From Clostridiales bacterium (lineage in GTDB: Bacteria > Bacillota > Clostridia > Lachnospirales > Lachnospiraceae), in contig JAGZJZ010000014.1 in assembly GCA_018365455.1 (NCBI GenBank), positions 79,412 to 143,411 of the forward strand: a DNA stretch of 64,000 nucleotides, given 5' to 3'. Under the pieces are notes generated by a model. That model did no database searches. It was not told the DNA's origin and saw only the letters and a list, made by a program, of their open reading frames with translations. Position 1 is the first letter of the stretch; each line of letters starts with the position of its first letter. A program made the position numbers and the translations under genes. Below, piece after piece: positions 1-9,528 of the stretch.

Positions 1-1
1 C

Positions 2-3000
2 CTTTACTATAAATGCTTTAATAGTTCAAATGCTGAAGTACAAACACATACAAAAATATCTCTTCCCATTGAAACAAGCAGTAAGTTATTTGCAGCAACC
101 ATTTCTATACCGGCAAATACCGCTTATATTAATTTTGGTGTTGGGCAAATCCCTTATGTAAAACCGTATACTTTGACTGGAGTCACCGTAAAAGATTCAG
201 CACTCTATGATATCACGAAAGGACTTAGGGATCAGGTTTCACAGGCTTATCAGGATATTAGCGGATTTAAGCAGACGGTCAGTGATACTTATACTACTAA
301 GACGGAATTTGACCAGCTGAGTATTGGCGGAAGGAATCTTCTATTAAATAGTGGGCGTGTTATAACGACAACTACAGCATACAATGTTGCTATCTACGAA
401 ACATCTTCTCTTAAACCGAATACCAAATACACATTTGTCATCAATGGTTTTACTAATTCAGGAAATTCAATGTGGGTATGTTTTAATCATGGAAACAGCG
501 ATGGTAAAATGTTTTTGGCAACAACTACAGCTAAGACACAGTACATAGTGGTAACTACCCCAGGTACGCTAAATTCTACAGCAGTGTTTATATATAACTA
601 TCCTCAATCAACAGCAACAAGCGCTACTATTAACTGGGCATGTATGTATGAAGGAGAAATAAAGCCTCCATTAGATTGGACACCTGCCCCGGAAGACATA
701 GACGAAAAGTTTACCAATTATACCACTACCACTGACATGAATTCATTAATCGACCAAACCAAGGAAAACATTGAACTTGGGGTATCTAGGACATACACAA
801 GCAAAGCCGAGGGTGATAAAATAACCCAAGGTTTAAATAAGTGGATATTAGAGGTTTATCAGTTAACAAGTTCTTCTATGCCAAATCCAAGACTTGCGAA
901 TATCGAGAATATACGTGGTAAAGTGCCTACTAAGATTGTTGAGGTTGCGGATACATCTACAAATATTAATATAAATGTTGGCGATTATTATATTGGTCAT
1001 GCCTTTACTTATCTCTACTTTGATACTGCTTATACATGGTCAGGTACCATCATCACAAATGAAGAAGGTGCTGTTTATCTAAACGGTGTTAAAAAAGTAT
1101 CGACTGCTGTCCTCGTTTCTACAAATGTTACATTACCATTTCAAGCTGGATGGAATGTCCTTGAGATCGTTTATAATGAAGGGGGAGGGGATGACGGCTG
1201 GTTATTCAGTAGTAAATTATCTACTTTATCCCAATGCAAAATTATGAACTGTTATGCTCAGGTTTCGCTGAATGCAAGTGCGTTAATTAAGGTTACGGCT
1301 GATGCTATTAACAGTAAGGTAGAGAATAATTCAGCTTATAGTGAAGTTGTTCAAAATGCTGGGAAAATTAAATGGTTAGTTGCATCGGGGAAAGATCCTG
1401 CCAGTATGGAGTTGACACCGGAAGCTTTAAATGTGGTTGTTAAGCATATAAATCTCAATGGCGACGTCAAAGTTAACGGAGATATGTTGGTAAATGGATC
1501 AATTACAGCAGAGAAAATTTCAGCTAATTCAATTAATACAGATCATTTAGTTGTTGGCATGAATCCTAACCTCGTGAGATATGGACTGGACACGATGGAA
1601 CAATTTTCTACGGTGCCTTATTTTTCAAAGTCAGCTACTGCGACTGTTACGCTTGATGATTCACAGTATTACATCGGAACTAAATCCATTAAGTTCATAG
1701 GTACATCTGACAGTAACTCTGTTTGCTTAGGCTCAAAAGAGACAGATTATGGGTGTGTTCCAGTCATATCAGGTAAAACATATATATTATCTTGTTATGT
1801 AAAAACAACCTCTACTTCTAATGTTAATGCTTTTATAGGATTTGTTGCACACCCCGATATTTCTGCTTCCAATATTATTAATCATGGAAATGCTAGTAAA
1901 TCATTAAAAAATACAGATGGATGGGTACGGCTGTCTATTAAATATACGGCAAGTAGTGCTTACCCCTATGCATCCATAAGAATCAATGTAGAGAGTCCAA
2001 GTTATCCAGTTTGGTTTGACGCTTTTCAGATTGAAGAAGTAGACAGCGAAGATAAAGAACCGGGTACATTTAAGCAAGCTGGAACCACTACTATTGATGG
2101 TGGGAATATTACAACGGGAATCATGAAATCGGCTAATTACAATTATAGCAGTGGAAACTTTACTATTGCGGGGACGATGATTGATTTGGCTACCGGAGTT
2201 ATAAGAAGTAAAGGTTTCGGAATGGATGCCAGTGGGAACAGCTATTTTAATGGAAATGTTACGGCTACGACTCTTACCGCAACTACTGGTGGAAAGATTG
2301 CCGGGTGGAATATTAAGAATTCTTGTCTCTGGAAGGGGAGTTCTGTTCTTGGGTCAACGGGAAAGTCTAATATTTACTTAGGCGATGAGGGGATTTCGTT
2401 TAGCGATAAGTTTATTTATGAGACGGAAACAGGAGAGCTTGAGATCAATGGTAAGATTTTAGCATCAAGTGGACAGATTGGTGGAGCAAACGGTTTTAAT
2501 ATTAAAACAGGTGCAATTTGGAGAGGCAGTGAAACCTGGGGCGCCGCTGGAAATGGTAATATATACTTGGGGGTTGATGGTTTTTCACTGAGCGATAAAT
2601 TGAAGTATAAGGATGGTGTATTAGAAGTAAATGGCGTTGTCAATGCTACAAGTGGAAGTATTGGCGGTTGGAATATTACAACTGGATCTATGAACCGACA
2701 ATTTACAGCAAATGGGAAAAATTATTGGTTATATTTTGATACAGGAACAACCAGTGATGCCTTCGCTGCATTTATGTTAAGGACGAAAGCTACAACTGCC
2801 AGTGCTTGGGAAGATAAGTTTTCAATCGCATGGAATGGGAAAATGACTGCTATGGATGCGGATGTGCGGGGGACTATTAATGCTATCTCACTGCAAGCGA
2901 AAGATACTATAAAGATGTACAGTGCTCTAACATCAGAACCAGCAACTATTTTACAGTTAGTTAAACCTGGAACAACCTATACATATGATGTTCTGCTTAT

Positions 3001-3811
3001 TGGAGATGGATTAGATGCTTCTAGTTATTTGCAATTCCAAAGACATGCAAAATTTACAAATGGTGCAATCATAAGTGCTGGCGGATTGCTCGTTAATAAT
3101 AATATTTCTGCAGCAGAAATATATGCGTCTCAACATCATATTTCTAGTTACGATGGTGGGTGGTTTATGCAAGATTCGACATGGGTTAGGTCTATTAATA
3201 ATAAAAGCATTTATACTGGTAGTCAGATTATGGCTGGAAATGCAATCTATGAGTTTGGAACATTGTTATCAAACAGATACCAAGCAAAAGGTAGTTATTC
3301 TGCCTCATCTCATACTCATGGTAATATCATTAATGGTATATATAGTTGGAATATAAGTGGTACAGGAAACTTAATTCCACGTAAAAATGGAACAGATACT
3401 GCTGCTAATATTGGGGCTAATAGTACTACAGGATGTGTAAATGCTGTTTATTACAAGAGTCTTGTCAACAAATCAGATCGAAGATTTAAAGAAAATATAA
3501 GGGATATCTCTTTAGCCGAAGCTCTCACCATAGTTGAAAATTTAAATATTAAATCTTATAACTATAAAGACGACAAAGCCAAAATAAAAAATTATGGAAT
3601 ATTGGGACAGGAATTAAGAGACTTATTAATTGAATCTTCACATGAATTATTCTCTGGTTTATCAATCGACGATAGATACGAAGAGGGTAGACCTGTCTAT
3701 GATTTAGAAGCAAATGAGGAATATGTGATATATGGGGTTAATTATACTCAATTTATACCTTTATTGATAAAAGCTATGCAATATGTTCTAAAAGAAATTC
3801 ATAAGGATTAA
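2..3811 (+). CDS. Phage tail fibre / minor structural protein with S74-type C-terminal chaperone (5' partial)
   Basis: This is a very long phage tail protein, probably the receptor-binding fibre. The frame is open from base 2, so the gene starts left of the window; the TTG at 173 is only an internal codon. The middle has repeated modules of the type GGxN(I)...NIYLGxxGxSxSDK (about 2285-2640). The last ~112 residues begin with SDRRFKENI, the signature of the peptidase S74 intramolecular chaperone, which helps phage fibres trimerise and is released by self-cleavage at the Ser of SD. The chaperone assignment is strong. The exact fibre role is inferred from family knowledge and from the position before the lysis genes. 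Confidence 0.9.
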   Translation, partial: LYYKCFNSSNAEVQTHTKISLPIETSSKLFAATISIPANTAYINFGVGQIPYVKPYTLTGVTVKDSALYDITKGLRDQVSQAYQDISGFKQTVSDTYTTKTEFDQLSIGGRNLLLNSGRVITTTTAYNVAIYETSSLKPNTKYTFVINGFTNSGNSMWVCFNHGNSDGKMFLATTTAKTQYIVVTTPGTLNSTAVFIYNYPQSTATSATINWACMYEGEIKPPLDWTPAPEDIDEKFTNYTTTTDMNSLIDQTKENIELGVSRTYTSKAEGDKITQGLNKWILEVYQLTSSSMPNPRLANIENIRGKVPTKIVEVADTSTNININVGDYYIGHAFTYLYFDTAYTWSGTIITNEEGAVYLNGVKKVSTAVLVSTNVTLPFQAGWNVLEIVYNEGGGDDGWLFSSKLSTLSQCKIMNCYAQVSLNASALIKVTADAINSKVENNSAYSEVVQNAGKIKWLVASGKDPASMELTPEALNVVVKHINLNGDVKVNGDMLVNGSITAEKISANSINTDHLVVGMNPNLVRYGLDTMEQFSTVPYFSKSATATVTLDDSQYYIGTKSIKFIGTSDSNSVCLGSKETDYGCVPVISGKTYILSCYVKTTSTSNVNAFIGFVAHPDISASNIINHGNASKSLKNTDGWVRLSIKYTASSAYPYASIRINVESPSYPVWFDAFQIEEVDSEDKEPGTFKQAGTTTIDGGNITTGIMKSANYNYSSGNFTIAGTMIDLATGVIRSKGFGMDASGNSYFNGNVTATTLTATTGGKIAGWNIKNSCLWKGSSVLGSTGKSNIYLGDEGISFSDKFIYETETGELEINGKILASSGQIGGANGFNIKTGAIWRGSETWGAAGNGNIYLGVDGFSLSDKLKYKDGVLEVNGVVNATSGSIGGWNITTGSMNRQFTANGKNYWLYFDTGTTSDAFAAFMLRTKATTASAWEDKFSIAWNGKMTAMDADVRGTINAISLQAKDTIKMYSALTSEPATILQLVKPGTTYTYDVLLIGDGLDASSYLQFQRHAKFTNGAIISAGGLLVNNNISAAEIYASQHHISSYDGGWFMQDSTWVRSINNKSIYTGSQIMAGNAIYEFGTLLSNRYQAKGSYSASSHTHGNIINGIYSWNISGTGNLIPRKNGTDTAANIGANSTTGCVNAVYYKSLVNKSDRRFKENIRDISLAEALTIVENLNIKSYNYKDDKAKIKNYGILGQELRDLLIESSHELFSGLSIDDRYEEGRPVYDLEANEEYVIYGVNYTQFIPLLIKAMQYVLKEIHKD

Positions 3812-3875
3812 AAGTTGTAAATATATTCCATATAGTCTATAATAAGGTTAAATATAACAAGGGAGGATATGGGAT

Positions 3876-5657
3876 ATGAAAAAAATACTTATCAGCATGT
3901 GCATTATATTTATTGTTAGTCTTGGTCTAAATATTAATGCAAAAGCAGATGACAAACATCGGATAGGTGACAATGTGTATGTCACGCTAAATGAGGAAAC
4001 ACAGGAGGCAACTATTACAGGAACAGGTGAAACATTCAATTATGATCAAGAAGGATATGATACAAGTGGCTATAATAAAAACCCTTTTAGAGGTGGAAAA
4101 TACTATCGAGTAATAATATCCCCTGGAATTACAAGTATTGGGGATTATCTATTTAATGGTATTCATCTCTTAGGAGATTCTTATACCATACCCAATGGTG
4201 TTACTAGAATTGGGAAAAGCTCTTTTCTCGGAACAGATATTAAGAAAATAATATTACCTAATACATTGAAAATTATAGATGAAGACGCTTTTTCCTTTAA
4301 CATGCGCCTAGAAAACATCAATTTACCAGAAGGATTAACGGTTATTGGAAAAAGTTCATTTGCAAGTTCTGGGATCAAAGAAATAAAGATACCTAATACA
4401 ATAAAAAAAATAGAGCCTTGGGCATTTAATTCATGCCCTAATTTAACAAAAATAGAGTTGCCACCTACAATAACTTCTATAGGACGAAATGCCTTTTGGT
4501 ATAGTCAAGCATTGACAACTATTAATCTACCGAACAGTCTGAAAACCATAGAAGAAGATGCCTTTGCAGGTTGCATTTCACTTACAGATATCAATATCCC
4601 CGGTTCAATGCAAACCATAGGGAGTAACGCATTTGCTGGTTGTCGTAGACTCTTTAATGTAACGATGCAAGAAGGAGTACGTACAATAGCGAATAATGCC
4701 TTTGACGGGTGCATTCGATTACAAACAGTGACTCTACCATCAACAATCCAATCAATCGGCAGTTATGCATTCAATCAATGTACAATGCTTCGTAGCGTAA
4801 TGGTTCGTAACGGTAACGCAAATCTCGGCTCAGGAGTATTCAACGGGTGCCCGGTAACACTATCAGCATCCAAAGGCTCCAGAGTCCAGGCATACGCAAA
4901 GAGCAACGGAATAGGTTTTAAAGACAACGGTAGCTATGCTGTGCCATTTGTAACTCAGGAATATATCTCAGGCAGTTTCAGATATAAAGTCCTGACATCA
5001 GGCTCAAACGGCGGCACAGTCCAGGTAATCGCACCAATCAACAACAAGAAAACGAAGCTAACGATTCCAGACACAGTTAAACTCAACACCTATAACTTTA
5101 CGGTAACAAGCATCGCAAAGAACGCTTTCAAATCAAACAAAAAGCTTCAATCTGTCAATATTGGCAAATATGTTACATCTATCGGTGACAGAGCATTCTA
5201 TAACTGTTCAGCACTTACAAGTGTGAAATTCGGTAATAAAGTTAATGAAATCGGGAAAGCTGCATTCCGTGGCTGCTCAAATCTGAAAAAGGTGAAGTTG
5301 CCGACTAAAGTTACTTCTATTAAAGATGAACTGTTCTACGGATGTAAGAAGCTGACGAGTGTGACGTTGAGTAATAATACAACTTCAGTTGGTAACGGAG
5401 CTTTTTCGGGATGTAGCAGTTTAAAGAGCATTACTCTTCCATCACGTGTCAAGACACTGGGGAACAAGGTGTTCTACAACTGTAAGAATCTGAAAAAGAT
5501 CACAGTTAAAGGAACTGCGCTGAGAAAAGTTGGTGGTTCTGCGCTGAAGAAGATAAACAGTCAGGCTGTGATAAAGGTTCCTAAGAGTAAAGTTAGGAAA
5601 TACACAACTTTATTTAAAGGTAAGGGACAGAGCAAGACCGTTAAGGTGAGTAAATAA
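3876..5657 (+). CDS. BspA-like leucine-rich-repeat surface protein
   Basis: This is a 593-residue secreted protein. Residues 1-24 form a signal peptide (MKK, hydrophobic core, AKA cleavage site). From about residue 75 to 320 and again from about 400 to 560 there are ~23-residue LRR_5 repeats (pattern IxxxAFxxCxxLxxIxLPxxxxxIG), typical of BspA-family adhesins of mucosal bacteria. The lysine-rich C-terminus carries no LPXTG motif, so the mode of surface attachment is unknown. It lies between the tail fibre and prophage accessory genes, with a GGGAGG site 9 nt before ATG. It is not a phage structural protein by family and looks like lysogenic-conversion cargo; that role is inference. Confidence 0.85.
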   Translation: MKKILISMCIIFIVSLGLNINAKADDKHRIGDNVYVTLNEETQEATITGTGETFNYDQEGYDTSGYNKNPFRGGKYYRVIISPGITSIGDYLFNGIHLLGDSYTIPNGVTRIGKSSFLGTDIKKIILPNTLKIIDEDAFSFNMRLENINLPEGLTVIGKSSFASSGIKEIKIPNTIKKIEPWAFNSCPNLTKIELPPTITSIGRNAFWYSQALTTINLPNSLKTIEEDAFAGCISLTDINIPGSMQTIGSNAFAGCRRLFNVTMQEGVRTIANNAFDGCIRLQTVTLPSTIQSIGSYAFNQCTMLRSVMVRNGNANLGSGVFNGCPVTLSASKGSRVQAYAKSNGIGFKDNGSYAVPFVTQEYISGSFRYKVLTSGSNGGTVQVIAPINNKKTKLTIPDTVKLNTYNFTVTSIAKNAFKSNKKLQSVNIGKYVTSIGDRAFYNCSALTSVKFGNKVNEIGKAAFRGCSNLKKVKLPTKVTSIKDELFYGCKKLTSVTLSNNTTSVGNGAFSGCSSLKSITLPSRVKTLGNKVFYNCKNLKKITVKGTALRKVGGSALKKINSQAVIKVPKSKVRKYTTLFKGKGQSKTVKVSK

Positions 5658-5723
5658 ATCAGCATAATATATAGACTAAATTTGTGTACTTTATAAAAAA
5701 AGTATAAAATATTGGGATTATAC

Positions 5724-5754
5724 TTGACCTTCTACTTAGTTCAAGGTTTAGAAT
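5724..5754 (+). promoter_or_regulatory. MerR-type promoter/operator with 19-bp spacer
   Basis: TTGACC (5724-5729) and TAGAAT (5749-5754) are separated by 19 bp, the over-long spacing typical of MerR-controlled promoters. The spacer contains the inverted repeat ACCTT-N11-AAGGT (5727-5747). It lies 22 bp before the MerR gene, so autoregulation is likely. Confidence 0.65.
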
Positions 5755-5776
5755 TAAGTAGAAAGGAGCTGATTAT

Positions 5777-6394
5777 ATGAAAATCCATGAAGTTTCAAAG
5801 CTTATTGATATGACAGAGTCAAATATTAGACATTATGAAAAATCCGGTTTAATAAAACCAAAACGTGAGGCTAACAATTATCGATCATACTCAGAAGAAG
5901 ATGTTAAAATATTAAAACAAATCATTCTAATGCGTATGGTTGGCACTCCACTAAAAGAAATTGAAGATGTCTTTAATTCTAATGTGTCATTAAATGATAT
6001 GTTACATACAAGAATTGCGGAGCTTGAAGAAGATCAAATTGAATTAGATAAAAAGAAAAACATCTGTAATATGCTTATAGATAAAAACGCATCGTTTGAT
6101 GATACTGAAGAGATATTACAAGATCAGCTATATACTGATGCTACTTCATATGCTGAAATATTGGAAAAAATAAGAAAACAAGATACATTCAAACAACGTT
6201 CTTACAAAATATTTGGATCTATAGGTTTAGGAGTCATGCTTCTACTGTGTGCCTACTATGCAATAACATGGTATATTTCTTATTTAAATTATGCCACGTC
6301 TCCGTGGTTAGGCATAGTCGTATTTATTGTTGCTGTTGGTATGATTTTAAATATTATCTATCAAGTTTATAAAAAAGAAAAGGGTAAGGAATGA
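5777..6394 (+). CDS. MerR-family transcriptional regulator with C-terminal membrane segments
   Basis: Residues 1-70 are a MerR winged helix-turn-helix (KIHEVSKLIDMTESNIRHYEKSGLI start, then the RSYSEEDVKIL helix). A coiled-coil region follows to about residue 120. Two hydrophobic spans at about 148-170 and 178-200 should anchor the protein in the membrane. No metal-binding cysteine cluster is seen; the only cysteines are at about residues 100 and 158. Membrane-tethered MerR proteins are uncommon, and the signal sensed is unknown. AAAGGAG stands 8 nt before the ATG. The gene is expressed from its own MerR-type promoter and is followed by a terminator, so it seems monocistronic. Confidence 0.8.
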   Translation: MKIHEVSKLIDMTESNIRHYEKSGLIKPKREANNYRSYSEEDVKILKQIILMRMVGTPLKEIEDVFNSNVSLNDMLHTRIAELEEDQIELDKKKNICNMLIDKNASFDDTEEILQDQLYTDATSYAEILEKIRKQDTFKQRSYKIFGSIGLGVMLLLCAYYAITWYISYLNYATSPWLGIVVFIVAVGMILNIIYQVYKKEKGKE

Positions 6395-6399
6395 TAACC

Positions 6400-6429
6400 A
6401 AAAGAGTCTGCTGAAAGGTAGGCTCTTTT
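6400..6429 (+). terminator. Intrinsic terminator after MerR gene
   Basis: AAAAGAG pairs with CTCTTTT around a GAAA loop, with G-T wobbles between. It lies 6 nt after the MerR stop codon. Confidence 0.55.
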
Positions 6430-6508
6430 CCATAGATATTAATAATAAGTAAGTATATGGTAATATTAGCCTCTTTGTAGTATAATAATATAATAAGGAG
6501 AAAAATGT

Positions 6509-7219
6509 ATGCTTGAAAATATAAAATATCTAATAGGTCTTTTCATTACCATCTGTCCCTTTATATATACCTATTTTTCAAATTCAAAATATAGAAAAGG
6601 GTGGCTTATATCTGTAAAAGAAAAAGGTAGCTACTTTTTTGCTAAAATAATTTTCTTTTCGATTGCAATTTCATTTACCATGTACTGTATTTTATTATTT
6701 ATAAGATATATGTCATCAGTATTCATTACAGAAGCAATTATAAATACTTGTATATTTTATATCTGCGCATGTGTATTATATTTAATAGCTTGTAAAGTAT
6801 TCTTACGTCTAAAATTTGTAAAACTAAAAAATATGCCCCATAGAAAAAGCAATGATTTACTTATGATATCGCCGATGTTTATACTTCTTTGCCTGTATTT
6901 TATTTATAATAAAGTTGAGTGGTTAAGTTCATTGCTCTATATTCTCTTTTTAGTAATTGAAACAATTGGACTATTACGTTTTTCTGACACATATTTTATT
7001 TATCCGTATACATATGTAAATATTGATCTATCTGATGGAAGTCATATTAAACAAATTGACATTGACAAAATAAAGTGTGAAAGTTCGTGGGTAATTATAA
7101 GTTTGCATAATAAAGAGTTACGAATAAAAACTGAGACTATAACTAAAGTAGAGTATTATGGTGAAAAAATAATTAAACTTAAGTCTATCCTCAAGAAGGA
7201 ACGTGAAAAAGAAAAATAA
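6509..7219 (+). CDS. Membrane protein of unknown function
   Basis: This 236-residue protein has about five hydrophobic spans (near residues 5-25, 47-70, 78-100, 118-135 and 137-158). A lysine-rich soluble tail of ~75 residues follows, with a beta-strand-like pattern. I do not recognise the family. A GGAG site precedes the ATG. It has its own short AT-rich upstream region and stands alone between the MerR gene and the 7312 gene, in the prophage accessory block. Its very low GC matches its neighbours. Confidence 0.6.
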   Translation: MLENIKYLIGLFITICPFIYTYFSNSKYRKGWLISVKEKGSYFFAKIIFFSIAISFTMYCILLFIRYMSSVFITEAIINTCIFYICACVLYLIACKVFLRLKFVKLKNMPHRKSNDLLMISPMFILLCLYFIYNKVEWLSSLLYILFLVIETIGLLRFSDTYFIYPYTYVNIDLSDGSHIKQIDIDKIKCESSWVIISLHNKELRIKTETITKVEYYGEKIIKLKSILKKEREKEK

Positions 7220-7263
7220 GAACTAGCCGACATATAAACACACGTTCCCCCTACTCTCCTATG

Positions 7264-7296
7264 ATATTTTGGTATATAATTAGTTTATCAAAATAT
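7264..7296 (+). promoter_or_regulatory. Inverted repeat around the -10 of the 7312 gene
   Basis: ATATTTTG (7264-7271) and CAAAATAT (7289-7296) are exact inverted copies that flank TATAAT (7275-7280). The position suits a repressor operator. No regulator can be named. Confidence 0.4.
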
Positions 7297-7311
7297 TAGG
7301 GAGGTATAGTT

Positions 7312-8046
7312 ATGAGTTTTGTAGTTTTTACCGGATGTCATCTTTTTGGTGCAATGTATGGAGATAAGCGGTCTACTAGTGATAATGCAGAAACAGTATC
7401 TGAAAACGTGCAAAAGGTAAAGCGAATAAATAACAATGTCATTACCTGTGCTGGGGGACATTCTGCTTTGATTAACGTATTGTGGAAACCTATATTCCAT
7501 AGTCCAGCTTTACCAACACTTACATATAAGCAAACTGTGGAATTAATTTCCAAGAAATATTTAAATATTTCAGATGAATTGAAAGAATTAAGTAAAGAAT
7601 ATTCTGATTTAACGGCAAATATAGGCGTATGTGGACGTAGTAACGGTTATATTAAATTTACTTTGATTGAGGTAGGTAAATCAATTAACGTTAAAGAAAC
7701 TATTCATAAAACAGAAAATGATGATGTTACTATGTGCTTTTTAGCACAAGGTCAATTACATTTAGGGAATATTTATAAAAATCTATTTTATAAGACTCCT
7801 GTATTTTCTTCAGAAAATTTAAAAAGCATATTCTACCAGACTTTAAAAAAAGGTATTAAATTAGGAGATTCTTCTATTAATGATAATTTTGATTGCGAGG
7901 TGATATATTTGCATGATTTGTCAAACGAACTAAAAGAAAATAACGTATTATGGGGTAAGGTCAATACAGCCGAGTTTTGGAACCCTGATAAAAATAAAAT
8001 AATATTTAAAGAAAGAACAGATAGTGATAACGGAGTAATAAAATAA
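7312..8046 (+). CDS. Unknown protein with possible Ntn-hydrolase (proteasome-like) fold
   Basis: This is a 244-residue soluble protein with no signal peptide. The N-terminal third reads like the start of proteasome-beta/HslV-type folds: two short strands, then GDKRSTSDN, then KRINNNVITCAGGHSA, compared with the family pattern xxADxRxT...KixxixxxxxxxxaG. After Met removal the first residue would be Ser, which could act as an N-terminal nucleophile. This is pattern reading only; the catalytic Lys of the true family is not demonstrated. GGGAGG precedes the ATG and a terminator follows at 8111. It lies among prophage accessory genes. Confidence 0.45.
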   Translation: MSFVVFTGCHLFGAMYGDKRSTSDNAETVSENVQKVKRINNNVITCAGGHSALINVLWKPIFHSPALPTLTYKQTVELISKKYLNISDELKELSKEYSDLTANIGVCGRSNGYIKFTLIEVGKSINVKETIHKTENDDVTMCFLAQGQLHLGNIYKNLFYKTPVFSSENLKSIFYQTLKKGIKLGDSSINDNFDCEVIYLHDLSNELKENNVLWGKVNTAEFWNPDKNKIIFKERTDSDNGVIK

Positions 8047-8110
8047 TCTACAATAAAAGAGTCGTTTCATTGGCTTTATTTTATCACTCCTAATGAAATA
8101 TACGTTACCT

Positions 8111-8136
8111 AGACCAGCAACCCGCTGGTCTTTTTT
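8111..8136 (+). terminator. Intrinsic terminator
   Basis: A perfect 8-bp stem AGACCAGC/GCTGGTCT with a 5-nt loop is followed by TTTTTT. It separates the 7312 gene from the lysis-region operon. Confidence 0.85.
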
Positions 8137-8171
8137 AATGCCCAAAAACAGAAAGAAAGAGGAAAACCACT

Positions 8172-8627
8172 ATGACAAAAACATTAACAAACGGAGATAT
8201 CGTAACAATCTACAAAGCATTAAATGACGCTTCTTCCTTTATGAAGAACAGTGCGATTAAGCTGCCATCAGGAATGATGTGGTCGCTTAGAAAAAATATG
8301 AAAGCCCTCTCTCCCATCTTCGAATTAATTTCCGAAACGGAAAAGGAGTTATTTCAGGAGTGTATGAAGCCAGAATTTCTACAGGAAGTAACCGATGACC
8401 AGGGCAGTAAACAGCAACAGATCAAGCAGGAATTTATGCAGGAATTTGTTGCAGCTGTAAATGTAAAAATCAGTGAACTTTCATTGCAGAAAAATGAGGT
8501 TGTTCTGGATGCAATTCAAGAAAGCGATATAGAGAAATTTGTAACTGATTATGATGGAAAGATTTCTATGCCCGAATTGGATGCATTAGAGTTTTTCATC
8601 GAACTAACCGAAAAGGAGGACAAATAA
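8172..8627 (+). CDS. Small phage protein, DUF1617-like
   Basis: This 151-residue, largely helical acidic protein has a start (LTNGDIVTIYKALNDASSF...) that resembles the DUF1617 family found between tail and lysis genes of Gram-positive siphophages. That assignment is from memory and tentative. It is the first gene of the tightly packed operon 8172-10931, with one base between its stop and the next ATG. AGAGG precedes the start. Confidence 0.55.
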   Translation: MTKTLTNGDIVTIYKALNDASSFMKNSAIKLPSGMMWSLRKNMKALSPIFELISETEKELFQECMKPEFLQEVTDDQGSKQQQIKQEFMQEFVAAVNVKISELSLQKNEVVLDAIQESDIEKFVTDYDGKISMPELDALEFFIELTEKEDK

Positions 8628-8628
8628 T

Positions 8629-9528
8629 ATGGAAACATTAGAAAAGTTAAGGGTTAACGGCAAAACAGATTTTGAGTGCTTCTTCATCAATGATACCATG
8701 CCAGATATGTTTGAAGCCGTTATCAAATCAGACGACTATTCTTCTGTCGTAAAAGAATTCAGCAGCATTGAGAAATTGGAGATTCTTGACGTAAATGGGC
8801 TGGTCAGGAAGATGACTACTGCTTACAGCACCCTAAAAGAAGTCAAAACTATCTTCAACATGTATACGGACGAGGATGGTAAATTTATTACGCCTTTCCG
8901 AATCAGCTTAGCGCCTCATGATTTAAAAGAACAGGTTGATAAGTTGGAAAAGCAAGTTAATCCTGTAGTTGATGAAAGTGCTATGTCACTGGACGAATTT
9001 AAAGCTTATAAAATTAAGCAGCTTGGTAAAGAATGTACATCTGCAATCTATGCCGGCACAGAAGTAGAGACCTCGAAAGGTAAAGAAATGTTCAGCTACA
9101 ACCTGGAAGACCAGTCCAATCTAAAGGACTTATTTGCCACCGCTACTGCTACAGGTCTGGCTTGTCCTTATCATCCAAACTCAGGAAGCTGTGTAATCTA
9201 TTCGGCTGAGGATATTGTAGCAATTTATCTTACCTTGTCTGCCCATAAGCTTTACCACACTACTTACGCCAATGCACTTAATACATATATCAGGGATTTG
9301 TATGATAAGGCTGAAATTAAAAAAGTGATCTATGGGCAGGAAGTAACGGGCAAATACAAGGAAAATATGGACGCTGCTCTTGCCCAGGGTGAATTAGCTC
9401 TTAAAGCTCTTTTAAGTGGCAATACAACGCCTGAACCAGAGGAACCTACTAATCCTGAAGTTCCACCAGAGGAAATTACTCCACCAGAAAGCGGTGATAC
9501 CAATGCAGACAGTAACAAAACTAATTAA
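8629..9528 (+). CDS. Phage protein of unknown function, tail/lysis region
   Basis: This is a 299-residue soluble protein. The middle (about residues 120-185: MSLDEFKAYKIKQLGKEC ... YNLEDQSNLKDLF) resembles the DUF4376-type segment of phage tail-assembly or fibre-associated proteins. The C-terminal ~35 residues are a Pro/Glu-rich tail (PEPEEPTNPEVPPEE). It overlaps the next gene by 26 bp. A structural accessory role is inferred from position. Confidence 0.6.
   Translation: METLEKLRVNGKTDFECFFINDTMPDMFEAVIKSDDYSSVVKEFSSIEKLEILDVNGLVRKMTTAYSTLKEVKTIFNMYTDEDGKFITPFRISLAPHDLKEQVDKLEKQVNPVVDESAMSLDEFKAYKIKQLGKECTSAIYAGTEVETSKGKEMFSYNLEDQSNLKDLFATATATGLACPYHPNSGSCVIYSAEDIVAIYLTLSAHKLYHTTYANALNTYIRDLYDKAEIKKVIYGQEVTGKYKENMDAALAQGELALKALLSGNTTPEPEEPTNPEVPPEEITPPESGDTNADSNKTN

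Noticed and set aside
2416..2643. Minus-strand frame inside the tail-fibre gene
   Set aside because: It mirrors the repeated fibre modules, has no start signal and lies opposite a well-supported long gene.
4181..4714. Antisense open frames inside the leucine-rich-repeat gene
   Set aside because: They follow the repeat periodicity of the sense gene, lack ribosome sites and encode low-quality sequence.
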